Below, piece after piece: positions 1 to 8,293 of a stretch of DNA of 64,000 nucleotides (the stretch's first letter is position 1; every line of letters starts with the position of its first letter). The translations under genes were made by a program, and so were the position numbers. This stretch comes from Sediminibacterium goheungense (lineage in GTDB: Bacteria; Bacteroidota; Bacteroidia; Chitinophagales; Chitinophagaceae): the NCBI RefSeq assembly GCF_004361915.1, contig NZ_SNWP01000011.1, positions 372,001-436,000 of the forward strand, written 5' to 3'. The notes beneath the pieces were generated by a model. It worked only from the letters and a program-made list of their open reading frames with translations, had not been told where the DNA came from and did no database searches.

Positions 1-2064
1 TGTACCGCCGGGATGACGCACATACTCAACCGTTCTTCCCAATACTTTTAAACTCTTGTACAACATTTCACTTTGAATAACACCCGTGCGCAGATCATTT
101 TCTCCATGAAAAATAATGAAAGGCGTTTTGATCTTATCTACATAGTTGATCGGTGATTCACGTTCAAGAATTGGCTTCGCTTTCTCTTCCCACGGGTAGC
201 CACCAAAATAATTTGGTACCAGTCTCCAGGCATTTCCTTCTCCAAAAAAAGTACCCAGTTCATACACCCCACGCTGTGCACAGGCTGCTTTAAACCGTTG
301 GTCATGCGCAATGATCCATGCAACGAGATAGCCGGCATAAGAACCACCGGTAACCGCCAGTCTGGAAGTATCAATAAAACCGCCACTGCCTGCTTTGGTA
401 AGATAAGTAAGTACATCAGAAGTAGGTCCGGTTCCCCAATCGTTTACATTACCGCGAAGGAAATCGGTGCCATATCCGCCTGAACCCCTGGGATTGCCAT
501 AGACTACTACATAACCTTTGGCAGCATAGTATTGAAACTCATGCCACATAGAATTTTCACCAGGTCCCCACATAGCGGAAGGACCACCATGTATGTTAAG
601 AATTGTTGGATACTTTTTACCAGCTTCATAATTAGCCGGTTTCATTACCCAGTATTCAACAGTCATTCCTTTTTCATTTACAAAAGAGAATTTCTCAGGA
701 AAACTCAGCTTCTTTTGTTGTAGCCAGTTGTGGTTAAAAGCAGTCAGCCTCTTTTCATTTTGCATGGAAATGTTATTGCCATATAATTCAGATGGATTGC
801 TTACCTGTGTTTTACTGTACACCACCATATCATTATAGATGTCGAAGCTGTTAATACCTGCATCATAACCAGATAATTGTTTTACCTGTTTGGTTTTTAT
901 ATCTGCTTTATACAAAGGAGCGCCACCATTGCTTTGTGCAGTAAAATAAAGCGACTGTTCATCCTTGCTCCAGGTAATACCGCTTTTGTTCCTGTCGAAA
1001 GGAATCACCACCATATCTGTTGCTTGGCCATTCAAGGGCATGATAGCCAAGGAGGGAACACTTACAAAAGAAGTTCCTCCAAACTGAAAGGCCATCCATT
1101 TACCACTGGGCGATACTGCTGGACTATTATAACTTTTCCCTTTTTCCCCCAGTATTTTTCTCATATTACTTCCATCTGTATTGGCGATATAAATCTCGCT
1201 TTCCAGAACACGGTCAGGATTTTCGGTAAGACCGGCATTACCCGTAAGGATAATATGCTGACCATCGGGTGTAAAATCAATACCATTAAAACGGTTAAAT
1301 CCATGGGTAATCGCTTTTGCTGTACCGCTGCCATCCGCATTCATGATAAAAAAATGGGTAAAACTTAACTCACCGGAAGTGGTTGACTCCTGCTGGAAAT
1401 TGAGTTTATTGATGACTTTGGCTTTTTGTGCACTTGCATTAAGATTTAGATAGGCCCTTATTTCATCTGTATTACCATCAGGATCCGGCTTGGCATTGTT
1501 CAGTAAAAATTCATTTGCCGGAAAGCCGGGTTTTTCTAATGACCAGGATGGAGGTTTTTTACCCGGATTCAATTCTTCATCTGCTAATAACTGCTCCAGA
1601 CGGAGGTTCACCGAAAAAATGATTTTCTTACCATCCGGGCTCCAGCGAGGGCTACCGACACCATATTTAAAACGGGTTAACTGAACAGGTTCCCCGCCAT
1701 CCAGCGAGAGGAGGAATAATTGAGCCCTTCCATCGACTGGACGAACAAAGAGAATCTGCTTACTATCGGGGCTCCATACTGGCTGACTGGCCGATTCTTT
1801 TCCGCCTGTTATGGCTTTGGCCGTGCTGGAACCCTCATTATTCAACAGGTAAAGCTTGTTTACATAGCGGTATTCCCATTTATTTTCGCCTTCAGGTTCA
1901 ATGCTGGTTACAGCGAACAGTGTTTTACTGCCGTCCGGACTAATACTAACGTTTCCAACCTGGCTAATTGCAAGCATATCGGTTACCTTAATGGTTTCCG
2001 TGCCATTTTGTGCCATCAGAAACTGGGTCAGACAGAGACTGATCCATAGAAATAACTGCTTCAT
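1..2064 (-). CDS. S9 family prolyl oligopeptidase-like peptidase (3' truncated by window edge)
   Basis: Predicted exported serine peptidase that cleaves peptides, probably in the periplasm. The reading frame is open from ATG at 2064 to base 1, so 688 codons are present and the C-terminus lies outside. The N-terminus MKQLFLWISLCLTQFLMAQ looks like a signal peptide. Repeated WSPDSKQILF / SPDGKKIIFS / TPDGQHIILT segments (residues about 40-400) indicate a WD40-like beta propeller. The alpha/beta hydrolase domain follows, with nucleophile motif GGSYAGY (Ser near 575) and HGENDLR (Asp near 657). The catalytic His is beyond the edge; the last residues read RHPGGT. GGSYAGY differs from the commoner GGSYGGY by one residue. 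The gene is divergent from the AhpD-like gene with an 86 bp shared upstream region. The family call is strong; the substrate is unknown. Confidence 0.9.
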   Translation of the reverse strand, partial: MKQLFLWISLCLTQFLMAQNGTETIKVTDMLAISQVGNVSISPDGSKTLFAVTSIEPEGENKWEYRYVNKLYLLNNEGSSTAKAITGGKESASQPVWSPDSKQILFVRPVDGRAQLFLLSLDGGEPVQLTRFKYGVGSPRWSPDGKKIIFSVNLRLEQLLADEELNPGKKPPSWSLEKPGFPANEFLLNNAKPDPDGNTDEIRAYLNLNASAQKAKVINKLNFQQESTTSGELSFTHFFIMNADGSGTAKAITHGFNRFNGIDFTPDGQHIILTGNAGLTENPDRVLESEIYIANTDGSNMRKILGEKGKSYNSPAVSPSGKWMAFQFGGTSFVSVPSLAIMPLNGQATDMVVIPFDRNKSGITWSKDEQSLYFTAQSNGGAPLYKADIKTKQVKQLSGYDAGINSFDIYNDMVVYSKTQVSNPSELYGNNISMQNEKRLTAFNHNWLQQKKLSFPEKFSFVNEKGMTVEYWVMKPANYEAGKKYPTILNIHGGPSAMWGPGENSMWHEFQYYAAKGYVVVYGNPRGSGGYGTDFLRGNVNDWGTGPTSDVLTYLTKAGSGGFIDTSRLAVTGGSYAGYLVAWIIAHDQRFKAACAQRGVYELGTFFGEGNAWRLVPNYFGGYPWEEKAKPILERESPINYVDKIKTPFIIFHGENDLRTGVIQSEMLYKSLKVLGRTVEYVRHPGGT

Positions 2065-2150
2065 GGTATTGATTTATGGATTTAAAGTACAAATAAATGA
2101 CATGCGCAGTCACAGGCTTTTGTACTTTTACAGGCTAAAAAGTAAATTTT

Positions 2151-2504
2151 ATGGGTAAACTGGTAGAAGAGTTTAATTCGTACAGAGAGAAAATGAATGA
2201 TGTGATCCTGAGTAAGAATAACCTGGTCATGAAGCGTTTATGGAACCTCGATACCAATACATACGATGAAGGTGCACTGGATAAGAAGACAAAAGAAATG
2301 CTCGGGCTGGTAGCCAGTATGGTACTGAGGTGTGATGATTGTATTAAATACCATTTGGGGAAATGTCATGAACTGGGGGTAAATACAGATGAGATGTACG
2401 AGATATTTGCTGTGGCCAACATTGTGGGTGGAACCATTGTTATACCACATACCCGCAGGGCCGCAGAATATTGGGAAGAACTAACCGGCGCTTCTGCATC
2501 ATAA
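2151..2504 (+). CDS. AhpD-like carboxymuconolactone decarboxylase family protein
   Basis: A 117-residue all-helical protein of the CMD/AhpD-like family. The typical redox motif is CDDC (residues about 61-64), followed by IKYH, as in AhpD-type thiol proteins that act in peroxide defence. It lacks a signal peptide, so it is probably cytoplasmic. The next gene, an oxoacid:ferredoxin oxidoreductase subunit, starts 54 bp downstream on the same strand and the two could be cotranscribed. A TACTTTTA box at 2123-2130 resembles a Bacteroidota -7 element. The family is confident; the physiological role is not. Confidence 0.85.
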   Translation: MGKLVEEFNSYREKMNDVILSKNNLVMKRLWNLDTNTYDEGALDKKTKEMLGLVASMVLRCDDCIKYHLGKCHELGVNTDEMYEIFAVANIVGGTIVIPHTRRAAEYWEELTGASAS

Positions 2505-2558
2505 TTTTTTTTCGGAACTTTACAGGAATACCCGTCCTGTCATTTTAATTAAAAAAGC

Positions 2559-3599
2559 ATGTCAGCAATAACTACAAACCCGCCTGTATTAACCGCCAAA
2601 GATTTTGCCACAGACCAGGAAGTGCGTTGGTGTCCGGGCTGTGGTGATTATTCTATTTTGGCACAGGTACAGAAAATAATGCCAGGTATTGGTGTTCCCA
2701 AGGAAAATATTGTCATCATCAGTGGTATCGGTTGTAGCAGCCGTTTCCCTTATTATATGAATACCTATGGTATGCATTCTATTCATGGCAGGGCTACAGC
2801 TATTGCCAGCGGTTTAAAAGCTACACGACCCGAATTAAGTGTGTGGATCGTTACCGGCGATGGGGATAGTTTAAGCATCGGTGGTAACCATACCATCCAT
2901 TTACTGAGAAGAAATTTTGATGTAAATATTCTGCTTTTCAATAACCAGATATATGGCTTAACCAAAGGGCAGTATTCGCCAACATCTGAAGAACATAAAG
3001 TCACCAAGAGTACACCTTATGGCAGTATCGACCATCCTTTCAACCCACTTGCCTTAGCAATGGGTGCCGATGCAAGTTTCATCGCAAGGAGTATGGATCG
3101 TGATCCGAAACATTTACAGACAATGTTAACCCGGTCGCATCAACATAAAGGCGCTTCTATGCTGGAGATCTATCAAAACTGTAACATCTTTAATGATGGT
3201 GCATTTGAAATTTTTACAGAAAAAGGAAGTAAACCCGATGAGGCCCTGTTTCTGGAGCAGGGTAAACCACTTGTATTTGGAGCCACTCAGCAAAAAGGAA
3301 TCCGGATGGATGGCATGAAGCCTGTACTGGTTGATTTAACAGATGGATCTGTGAATATGGATGATTTATGGATACATGATGAAAGAGATTTTTATAAGGC
3401 CCAGGTACTGATTCGTATGTTTGATGATCCGAATCAACAAGGCACACATTTTCCCCGTCCTTTTGGTGTATTCTATGAAACAGAAAGAGCCTGCTATGAA
3501 GATGTAATGGCCATGCAGCTGGAAGAGATTATTGCTACCAAAGGCAAAGGAGATTTGGATAAATTATTACGTGGTAAAGAAGTGTGGGAAATCGTATAA
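2559..3599 (+). CDS. korB: 2-oxoacid:ferredoxin oxidoreductase, beta subunit
   Basis: The TPP-binding beta subunit of a 2-oxoglutarate (or related 2-oxoacid):ferredoxin oxidoreductase, which decarboxylates a 2-oxoacid to acyl-CoA and reduces ferredoxin. The 346 residues match the usual KorB length. Visible features are WCPGCGDYS (residues 24-32) and the TPP/Mg motif GDGDSLSIGGN followed by LLFNNQIYGLTKGQ (about 100-137). KorB works with a gamma-alpha subunit that is normally encoded directly beside it. Here the upstream neighbour is an AhpD-like gene and the downstream neighbour is a divergent regulator, so the partner must lie elsewhere. A rho-independent terminator follows at 3663-3694. Substrate assignment to 2-oxoglutarate is by family resemblance. 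Confidence 0.9.
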   Translation: MSAITTNPPVLTAKDFATDQEVRWCPGCGDYSILAQVQKIMPGIGVPKENIVIISGIGCSSRFPYYMNTYGMHSIHGRATAIASGLKATRPELSVWIVTGDGDSLSIGGNHTIHLLRRNFDVNILLFNNQIYGLTKGQYSPTSEEHKVTKSTPYGSIDHPFNPLALAMGADASFIARSMDRDPKHLQTMLTRSHQHKGASMLEIYQNCNIFNDGAFEIFTEKGSKPDEALFLEQGKPLVFGATQQKGIRMDGMKPVLVDLTDGSVNMDDLWIHDERDFYKAQVLIRMFDDPNQQGTHFPRPFGVFYETERACYEDVMAMQLEEIIATKGKGDLDKLLRGKEVWEIV

Positions 3600-3662
3600 A
3601 ACAGAAGAACAGCGAAATTTTCAAATTCGAAGCTGGATATTTCTCTGTTACGCTGTTCAAAG

Positions 3663-3694
3663 AAAAGTCCCGGTTTGCTGACCGGGACTTTTTT
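3663..3694 (+). terminator. Terminator after korB
   Basis: Arms AAGTCCCGGT (3665-3674) and ACCGGGACTT (3681-3690) form a 10 bp stem with a 6 nt loop, followed by a run of T. A-rich bases on the left side make it usable in both directions, which fits its position between the convergent korB and NarL-type regulator genes. Confidence 0.85.
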
Positions 3695-3724
3695 ATAAAA
3701 CAAAATCGATCGAATAGAGACGAA

Positions 3725-4375
3725 CTATAATCTGGCAATATCATGCTTGATGGCAAAAAGAGCAAGACCCACACGTGTTGCCGTTTGTAATTTCTGAAAG
3801 AGGTGATCTCTTGTTGCATCTACATTCCGCAGGCTGGTGCCCATTAGCTCTGCAATTTCATGGTAAGATTTATCGGTGCAGGCCCAACCCAGAAATTCTT
3901 TTTCCTGATCGGTAAGTTCTGTGAATTTCTGGATATCTGCATCTTCTTCAGGTGAAGTTTTCATGGTATGCATGATATTATCGCACATCAGTTTATTGAG
4001 GTAAACACCTTTGCTAACAATACCATCCAGTGCTGCTTTCAGTTCCTGTGGTTTACTGTCTTTAAGAAGGTATCCTTTGGCCCCGTTTTTAAACATGCGA
4101 ATGATAGAACGCTCATCATTCAGCATGGTGAGTGCCAGTATTTTTATCTGTGGATAATGAGTTGTGAGCCATAAAGCTGTTTCATAACCATTCATATCCG
4201 GCATGGTAATATCCAGCAACACAACATCGGGTAAATTATTGGGGTCCAATAATTCGATCATGTGTTTACCGCTATTGGCTTCAAACAATACTTTATATCC
4301 ACTAAAAGAGTTAACCAGTGAGGCAAGCCCGTTTCTTAACAGTACATGGTCATCAACCAGGGCAATTTGAGTCAT
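3725..4375 (-). CDS. NarL/LuxR-family response regulator
   Basis: A 216-residue two-component regulator. The receiver domain (about 1-120) has the acidic pocket IALVDDH at the N-terminus, the phospho-acceptor in VVLLDITMPDMNG (Asp near 55) and the conserved Lys in GYLLKDS. The C-terminal part (about 145-210) fits a LuxR-type helix-turn-helix (ELTDQEKEFL...SYHEIAELMG), although the recognition helix is divergent (TSLRNVDATRDHLFQKL). No histidine kinase is adjacent, so it is an orphan regulator in this window. Its upstream region of 335 bp contains two hairpins. Target genes are unknown. Confidence 0.9.
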   Translation of the reverse strand: MTQIALVDDHVLLRNGLASLVNSFSGYKVLFEANSGKHMIELLDPNNLPDVVLLDITMPDMNGYETALWLTTHYPQIKILALTMLNDERSIIRMFKNGAKGYLLKDSKPQELKAALDGIVSKGVYLNKLMCDNIMHTMKTSPEEDADIQKFTELTDQEKEFLGWACTDKSYHEIAELMGTSLRNVDATRDHLFQKLQTATRVGLALFAIKHDIARL

Positions 4376-4710
4376 ATCAAAACATCTTTAACAACAATAC
4401 AAAAGCCACACCCGAGTTGCCGGATGTGGATTCGGCTAGTAAATTACATTTTTTTGTGTTGCAAAACTCAGTTTTCTCCGGAATTTATCACGGATGATTT
4501 CACCGAATTATCATCAGTGAAAACACCCTATTAATTTGGGTGTTTTCAACGTTGGATTTTTTTGGCGACTATACTACATTTACCGCGGGTAGAGAAAAAC
4601 AGCAGAAATGACTGTAATTTTTCTCGTATTCAGTTTTCATTAGGGGTTACAAGTGAAAAAGGCGGCACAAGGCCGCCTTTTTCTGTTTCATTTATAACCG
4701 CTTCCGGCGC
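4376..4710. other. 335 bp intergenic region with three hairpins
   Basis: This gap between the regulator (start at 4375) and the cupin gene (stop at 4711) has no convincing coding sequence. From right to left it holds a strong terminator at 4656-4682, a hairpin with arms GAAAACACCC/GGGTGTTTTC at 4519-4547, and a hairpin at 4406-4429. The last is followed on the minus strand by CTTTTG, immediately upstream of the regulator. It may hold a small RNA or an attenuator of the regulator; neither is demonstrated. Confidence 0.5.
4656..4682 (-). terminator. Terminator of the cupin gene
   Basis: Arms AAAAAGGCGGC (4656-4666) and GCCGCCTTTTT (4672-4682) with a 5 nt loop. Read on the minus strand, it lies 29 bases beyond the cupin stop codon and ends in five T. 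It is an intrinsic terminator that would also work on the plus strand. Confidence 0.9.
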
Positions 4711-5589
4711 TTATTTTCGGAGTTCTTTTTCGGCGTATTCAAATATTTTTTTCTTCTTCCAGTTGTACCAGGAATGAGGAGCTGTTTTTTTCATCATCGT
4801 ATCAATATTGCGCATACCAAACAGGTTCCAAACACCATTGAGTTTTCCTTTTACAGAAGATTGCATAGCTCTCAGACTCATTGCAAATCCACTATCCAGG
4901 TATTCCATATGGTGCCAGTAACCAGCCGGCATAAACAGCGTATCGCCATGTTCAAGTGTAATATCATACCCATTGGCCAGTTTAAGGGCCGGATACTGCG
5001 TATAATCTGGCGTGCCATTGTGGTGGTGATAATTGCTGAAATCGGCGAGACTTAAAACTTCAAATGGCTTTCTGTAAAGCTTATATTGTTCTTCAAAAGG
5101 AAATAGTAATACTTTTTTTCGCCCCACAAATTGTGTATGCAGAATATGACTCATGTCGATATCAAAATGCATATGGGTGATGCTGGTTTCGCCACCAACG
5201 AAAAGCATGGGGAATCTTTTTACAAAGCCACTCATGAATTCGTCAGGCCAGGTAAAATCTTTGGTTAGCTGTGGGGCATGCTCAAAAATATTGAATAGGA
5301 AAATACGCCAGGCAGCAGGTCCCATTTTAATCATATCAATGTATTCACCGAAGGTTTTGTAATCGTCGGCTGTATTGATGGGTGTGTAAGCATCGCTTTT
5401 GATATTATTGTATAAACCTACTTTTTTATCGCCTACCAGTGTTTTGAAATAATCCCAGTTCCATTTCTCATATGCAGGCCAGTTTTTGGCCATGTCACGG
5501 ATCACCAATGGTTTCTTAGGCAGGTAATAGTTTTGTTTAAAATCTGCAGGGCTGATTTGATCAACGATATCAACTGCCTGTAATTGCAT
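4711..5589 (-). CDS. Cupin-like (JmjC/cupin_8) Fe(II)/2-oxoglutarate oxygenase-type protein
   Basis: A 292-residue protein of the cupin_8/JmjC family, probably an Fe(II)- and 2-oxoglutarate-dependent hydroxylase acting in the cytoplasm. The N-terminal part has the typical FKQNYYLPKKPLVIRDMAKNWPA segment. The metal site is suggested by THMHFDIDMSH (HxD-like, about 149-159) and a later His in the GDTLFMPAGYWHHMEYL strand (about 216-232). The gene is monocistronic: it has its own terminator downstream, and the opposite-strand tsaC-like gene lies 217 bp upstream. The substrate cannot be deduced. Confidence 0.85.
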   Translation of the reverse strand: MQLQAVDIVDQISPADFKQNYYLPKKPLVIRDMAKNWPAYEKWNWDYFKTLVGDKKVGLYNNIKSDAYTPINTADDYKTFGEYIDMIKMGPAAWRIFLFNIFEHAPQLTKDFTWPDEFMSGFVKRFPMLFVGGETSITHMHFDIDMSHILHTQFVGRKKVLLFPFEEQYKLYRKPFEVLSLADFSNYHHHNGTPDYTQYPALKLANGYDITLEHGDTLFMPAGYWHHMEYLDSGFAMSLRAMQSSVKGKLNGVWNLFGMRNIDTMMKKTAPHSWYNWKKKKIFEYAEKELRK

Positions 5590-5806
5590 GGTTGAATTTT
5601 TTGCAAAAATAAGTGGAACGTATTGTTAATAAAAGTATAATCAACATAATTGCATGGGGAGCCATTTTTTTTATTAATAATAGTGCTATGAATGTGTAGC
5701 TGAGTTTTCTGTATTCTATATAGCATCTATGATCAGTAAAGGGTATAATTGATTATAATACAGTGCATTAAATTTCGTTATCTCAGTTTTTTTCTTATAT
5801 TTAAAT

Positions 5807-6415
5807 ATGCTGCTTGAAGTGCATCCAGACAATCCCAATCCCCGGCATTTGCGTATGATCGCAGAATGTTTGCTGTCTGGTGGTGTAATTATTTATCCTA
5901 CGGATACGATTTATGGTTTGGGTTGTGATATTTTCCAGCATAAGGCGGTTGAGCGTATTGCCAGAATTAAACAAGTGGATCCCGCCAAAGCACAACTGAG
6001 TTTTATTTGTTATGATCTCAGTGATTTAAGTCAGTACACAAAAAGTATTTCCACACCCCTTTACCGGCTCTTGAAAAGTTATTTGCCTGGTCCTTATACT
6101 TTTATTCTGCCTGCAAGTAAAGAAGTACCCAAAATTCTGCAGAGTAAGAAAAGTACGATTGGCTTAAGGGTACCCGATAATAATATTGCCCGGCAGATTG
6201 TACATGAACTCAGGCATCCTATTCTGTCAGCATCCCTCCCCGGCGAAATGGTAGAGGAGTATACTGATCCGGCTATTATTTATAAAAAGTTTGAAAAACT
6301 GGTAGATATTGTAGTAGATGGCGGTAATGGTGGTATGATACCATCTACCGTTATTGACTGTACAAAAGATACCTACGAAATTATCCGTGAAGGTGCAGGA
6401 GCCTGGAATGAATAA
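5807..6415 (+). CDS. tsaC: L-threonylcarbamoyladenylate synthase (TsaC/Sua5/YwlC family)
   Basis: Makes threonylcarbamoyl-AMP from threonine, bicarbonate and ATP, the first step of the tRNA t6A37 modification. The 202-residue single YrdC-domain protein contains GGVIIYPTDTIYGLGCD (residues about 25-41), KSYLPGPYTFIL and a C-terminal PSTVIDCT motif, all hallmarks of the family. It lacks the extra Sua5 domain. It converges on rnhB, with only two bases between the two stop codons. The assignment is confident; the choice of symbol between tsaC and ywlC is arbitrary. Confidence 0.93.
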   Translation: MLLEVHPDNPNPRHLRMIAECLLSGGVIIYPTDTIYGLGCDIFQHKAVERIARIKQVDPAKAQLSFICYDLSDLSQYTKSISTPLYRLLKSYLPGPYTFILPASKEVPKILQSKKSTIGLRVPDNNIARQIVHELRHPILSASLPGEMVEEYTDPAIIYKKFEKLVDIVVDGGNGGMIPSTVIDCTKDTYEIIREGAGAWNE

Positions 6416-6417
6416 AA

Positions 6418-7017
6418 CTAGATCGGTAGCTGTAACTGTTGCGGAACAATGTTAAAACTTTTTCTGTGGTGCTCGCAAAGACCATGTATTTCAATAGCAC
6501 GACGATGTTCGGCAGTTCCATATCCTTTGTTTCTATTCCATCCATACTGAGGATATGTTTCGTGCAATTTCATCATCCATTCATCGCGGTGTGTTTTTGC
6601 CAGAATACTGGCAGCGGCAATACTGCTGTACTTACCATCTCCTTTTACAATACATTCATGAGCTATGCCAGGATACCTGATAAACCTATTGCCGTCAATC
6701 AGCAAAAATTCAGGAAGCGGATTTAACTGACGAATGGCCATATGCATGGCTTTATAAGATGCTTTCAGAATATTGATCTCATCAATTTCATGGTTGCTGA
6801 TGGCTGCTACCGACCAACTGATGGCTTCCTTTTCAATAATGCCCCTGAGGATATTCCGTTGCTTCTCCTGAACCTGTTTACTGTCGTTTAACAGCGGGTG
6901 GTGAAAATCTTTTGGTAGTATAACCGCCGCCGCAAAAACGGGACCTGCATAACAGCCACGGCCAGCCTCATCACAACCGGTTTCGGTTAATTTTTCCTGG
7001 TAAAAAGGTAGTAGCAT
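6418..7017 (-). CDS. rnhB: Ribonuclease HII
   Basis: Removes ribonucleotides misincorporated in DNA and degrades RNA in RNA:DNA hybrids. The 199-residue protein has the [12 protein letters not shown] motif (Asp16, Glu17) and FLLIDGNRF with a further catalytic Asp near 110. The segment [22 protein letters not shown] is also typical, as is the [13 protein letters not shown] tail. Length and motifs are those of a complete RNase HII. The TAG stop at 6418-6420 almost touches the stop of the convergent tsaC gene. Confidence 0.95.
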   Translation of the reverse strand: MLLPFYQEKLTETGCDEAGRGCYAGPVFAAAVILPKDFHHPLLNDSKQVQEKQRNILRGIIEKEAISWSVAAISNHEIDEINILKASYKAMHMAIRQLNPLPEFLLIDGNRFIRYPGIAHECIVKGDGKYSSIAAASILAKTHRDEWMMKLHETYPQYGWNRNKGYGTAEHRRAIEIHGLCEHHRKSFNIVPQQLQLPI

Positions 7018-7154
7018 GACCTAAAATTCCAGAAACTTGATGATATGAGATCATTTTTTTTAAACCGCAACAAATTTCACTATGAAACCACCATCTTTTC
7101 ACTGAGAAACTCAAAAACGATCAAACAAAATCATGACTGCTTTTAATAACACAA

Positions 7155-7162
7155 TAACTTTG
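7155..7162 (+). promoter_or_regulatory. Probable -7 promoter element of the heme A synthase gene
   Basis: TAACTTTG matches the Bacteroidota -7 consensus TAnnTTTG. It ends 20 bases before the ATG at 7183, which would give a leader of roughly 16 nt. I see no clear TTTG at the -33 position. Confidence 0.5.
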
Positions 7163-7182
7163 CCTCAACCAAGAAGCTATAT

Positions 7183-8244
7183 ATGGAACAGGTGAACAAC
7201 AGGTCTTCGAAATTAGTGGCAAGGTGGTTATTATTGGGCGTGGTGATGACCATTATACAAGTGGCGCTGGGAGGTATCACCCGTTTAACAGGCAGCGGCC
7301 TTTCCATTACGGAATGGGATGTGATTACCGGCACATTACCCCCCCTGAATGAACGGGCTTGGCTGGCTGAATTTGAAAAATACAGAGCCACTCCTCAGTT
7401 TCAATTACTCAACTTTGAATTCGGACTGTCGGATTTTAAATTTATTTTTTTCTGGGAATGGTTCCACCGTTTATGGGCAAGGTTGATAGGTCTTGTATTT
7501 GCAGGAGGTTTTATCTGGTTTATCATTGGTAAACACTTTAAAAAAGAAATGGTACGCCCATTGGTGGTATTATTCCTGCTCGGTGCATTGCAGGGTGCTA
7601 TCGGCTGGATTATGGTGGCAAGCGGACTTACGGGCGATGCGGTATATGTAAAGCCTACAAGACTGGCACTCCACTTCATTTTCGCACTCGGCCTGCTTTG
7701 CTATACTTTCTGGTTTGCTTTAAAACTATTGATTCCGGAGCAGCAGAGAGTTGCATTCCCTTCTTTACGAAAAATCAATTTGTGGCTGATTGGCTTATTG
7801 GTACTTCAATTATTGTATGGCGCATTGATGGCCGGACATAAGGCAGCGAATGTAGCAGCCAGCTGGCCCAAAATTAACGGTGATTGGGTGCCTGATTCCT
7901 TATTTTCTCACAAACCCTTTCTGCTGAATTTTATCGATAATAAGATACTGATTCATTTTGTGCATCGTGGCCTCGCTTATCTTATTTTGATCTGGATAAT
8001 TATCTGGACCATTCAGTTGGCTAAACATAAAGGATCATTGCTTTTTGAAAATATCAAACGAATTCCGCTATACCTTACCTTTCTGCAGGTATTGCTTGGA
8101 ATTTTAACGATCTTAACCAGTACAGGTATCATACCGGGTAAATGGGGTACATTTGAATGGATGGCACAACTGCATCAACTCACTGGTATGTGTTTGCTGT
8201 TGTCGCTATTTGCTACTTTGTTTGTATTGAGCAAACAAAAATAA
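7183..8244 (+). CDS. ctaA: Heme A synthase (COX15/CtaA family)
   Basis: Oxidises heme O to heme A in the inner membrane for aa3-type cytochrome oxidase. The 353-residue protein has about eight hydrophobic segments. The early signature GGITRLTGSGLSITEW (residues about 30-45) is present, as are conserved heme-ligand-type His residues in FFWEWFHRLWAR, LHFIFAL, HFVHRG and QLHQLTG. The long loop with PPLNERAWLAEFEKY is typical of the COX15 subtype rather than short Bacillus CtaA. No cytochrome oxidase genes are in the window. The next gene follows after 49 bp. Confidence 0.93.
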   Translation: MEQVNNRSSKLVARWLLLGVVMTIIQVALGGITRLTGSGLSITEWDVITGTLPPLNERAWLAEFEKYRATPQFQLLNFEFGLSDFKFIFFWEWFHRLWARLIGLVFAGGFIWFIIGKHFKKEMVRPLVVLFLLGALQGAIGWIMVASGLTGDAVYVKPTRLALHFIFALGLLCYTFWFALKLLIPEQQRVAFPSLRKINLWLIGLLVLQLLYGALMAGHKAANVAASWPKINGDWVPDSLFSHKPFLLNFIDNKILIHFVHRGLAYLILIWIIIWTIQLAKHKGSLLFENIKRIPLYLTFLQVLLGILTILTSTGIIPGKWGTFEWMAQLHQLTGMCLLLSLFATLFVLSKQK

Positions 8245-8293
8245 AGCTGCTAAACCCGGCGGGAAAAGGAGGGAAGCATGGTCTTCCATCAAA

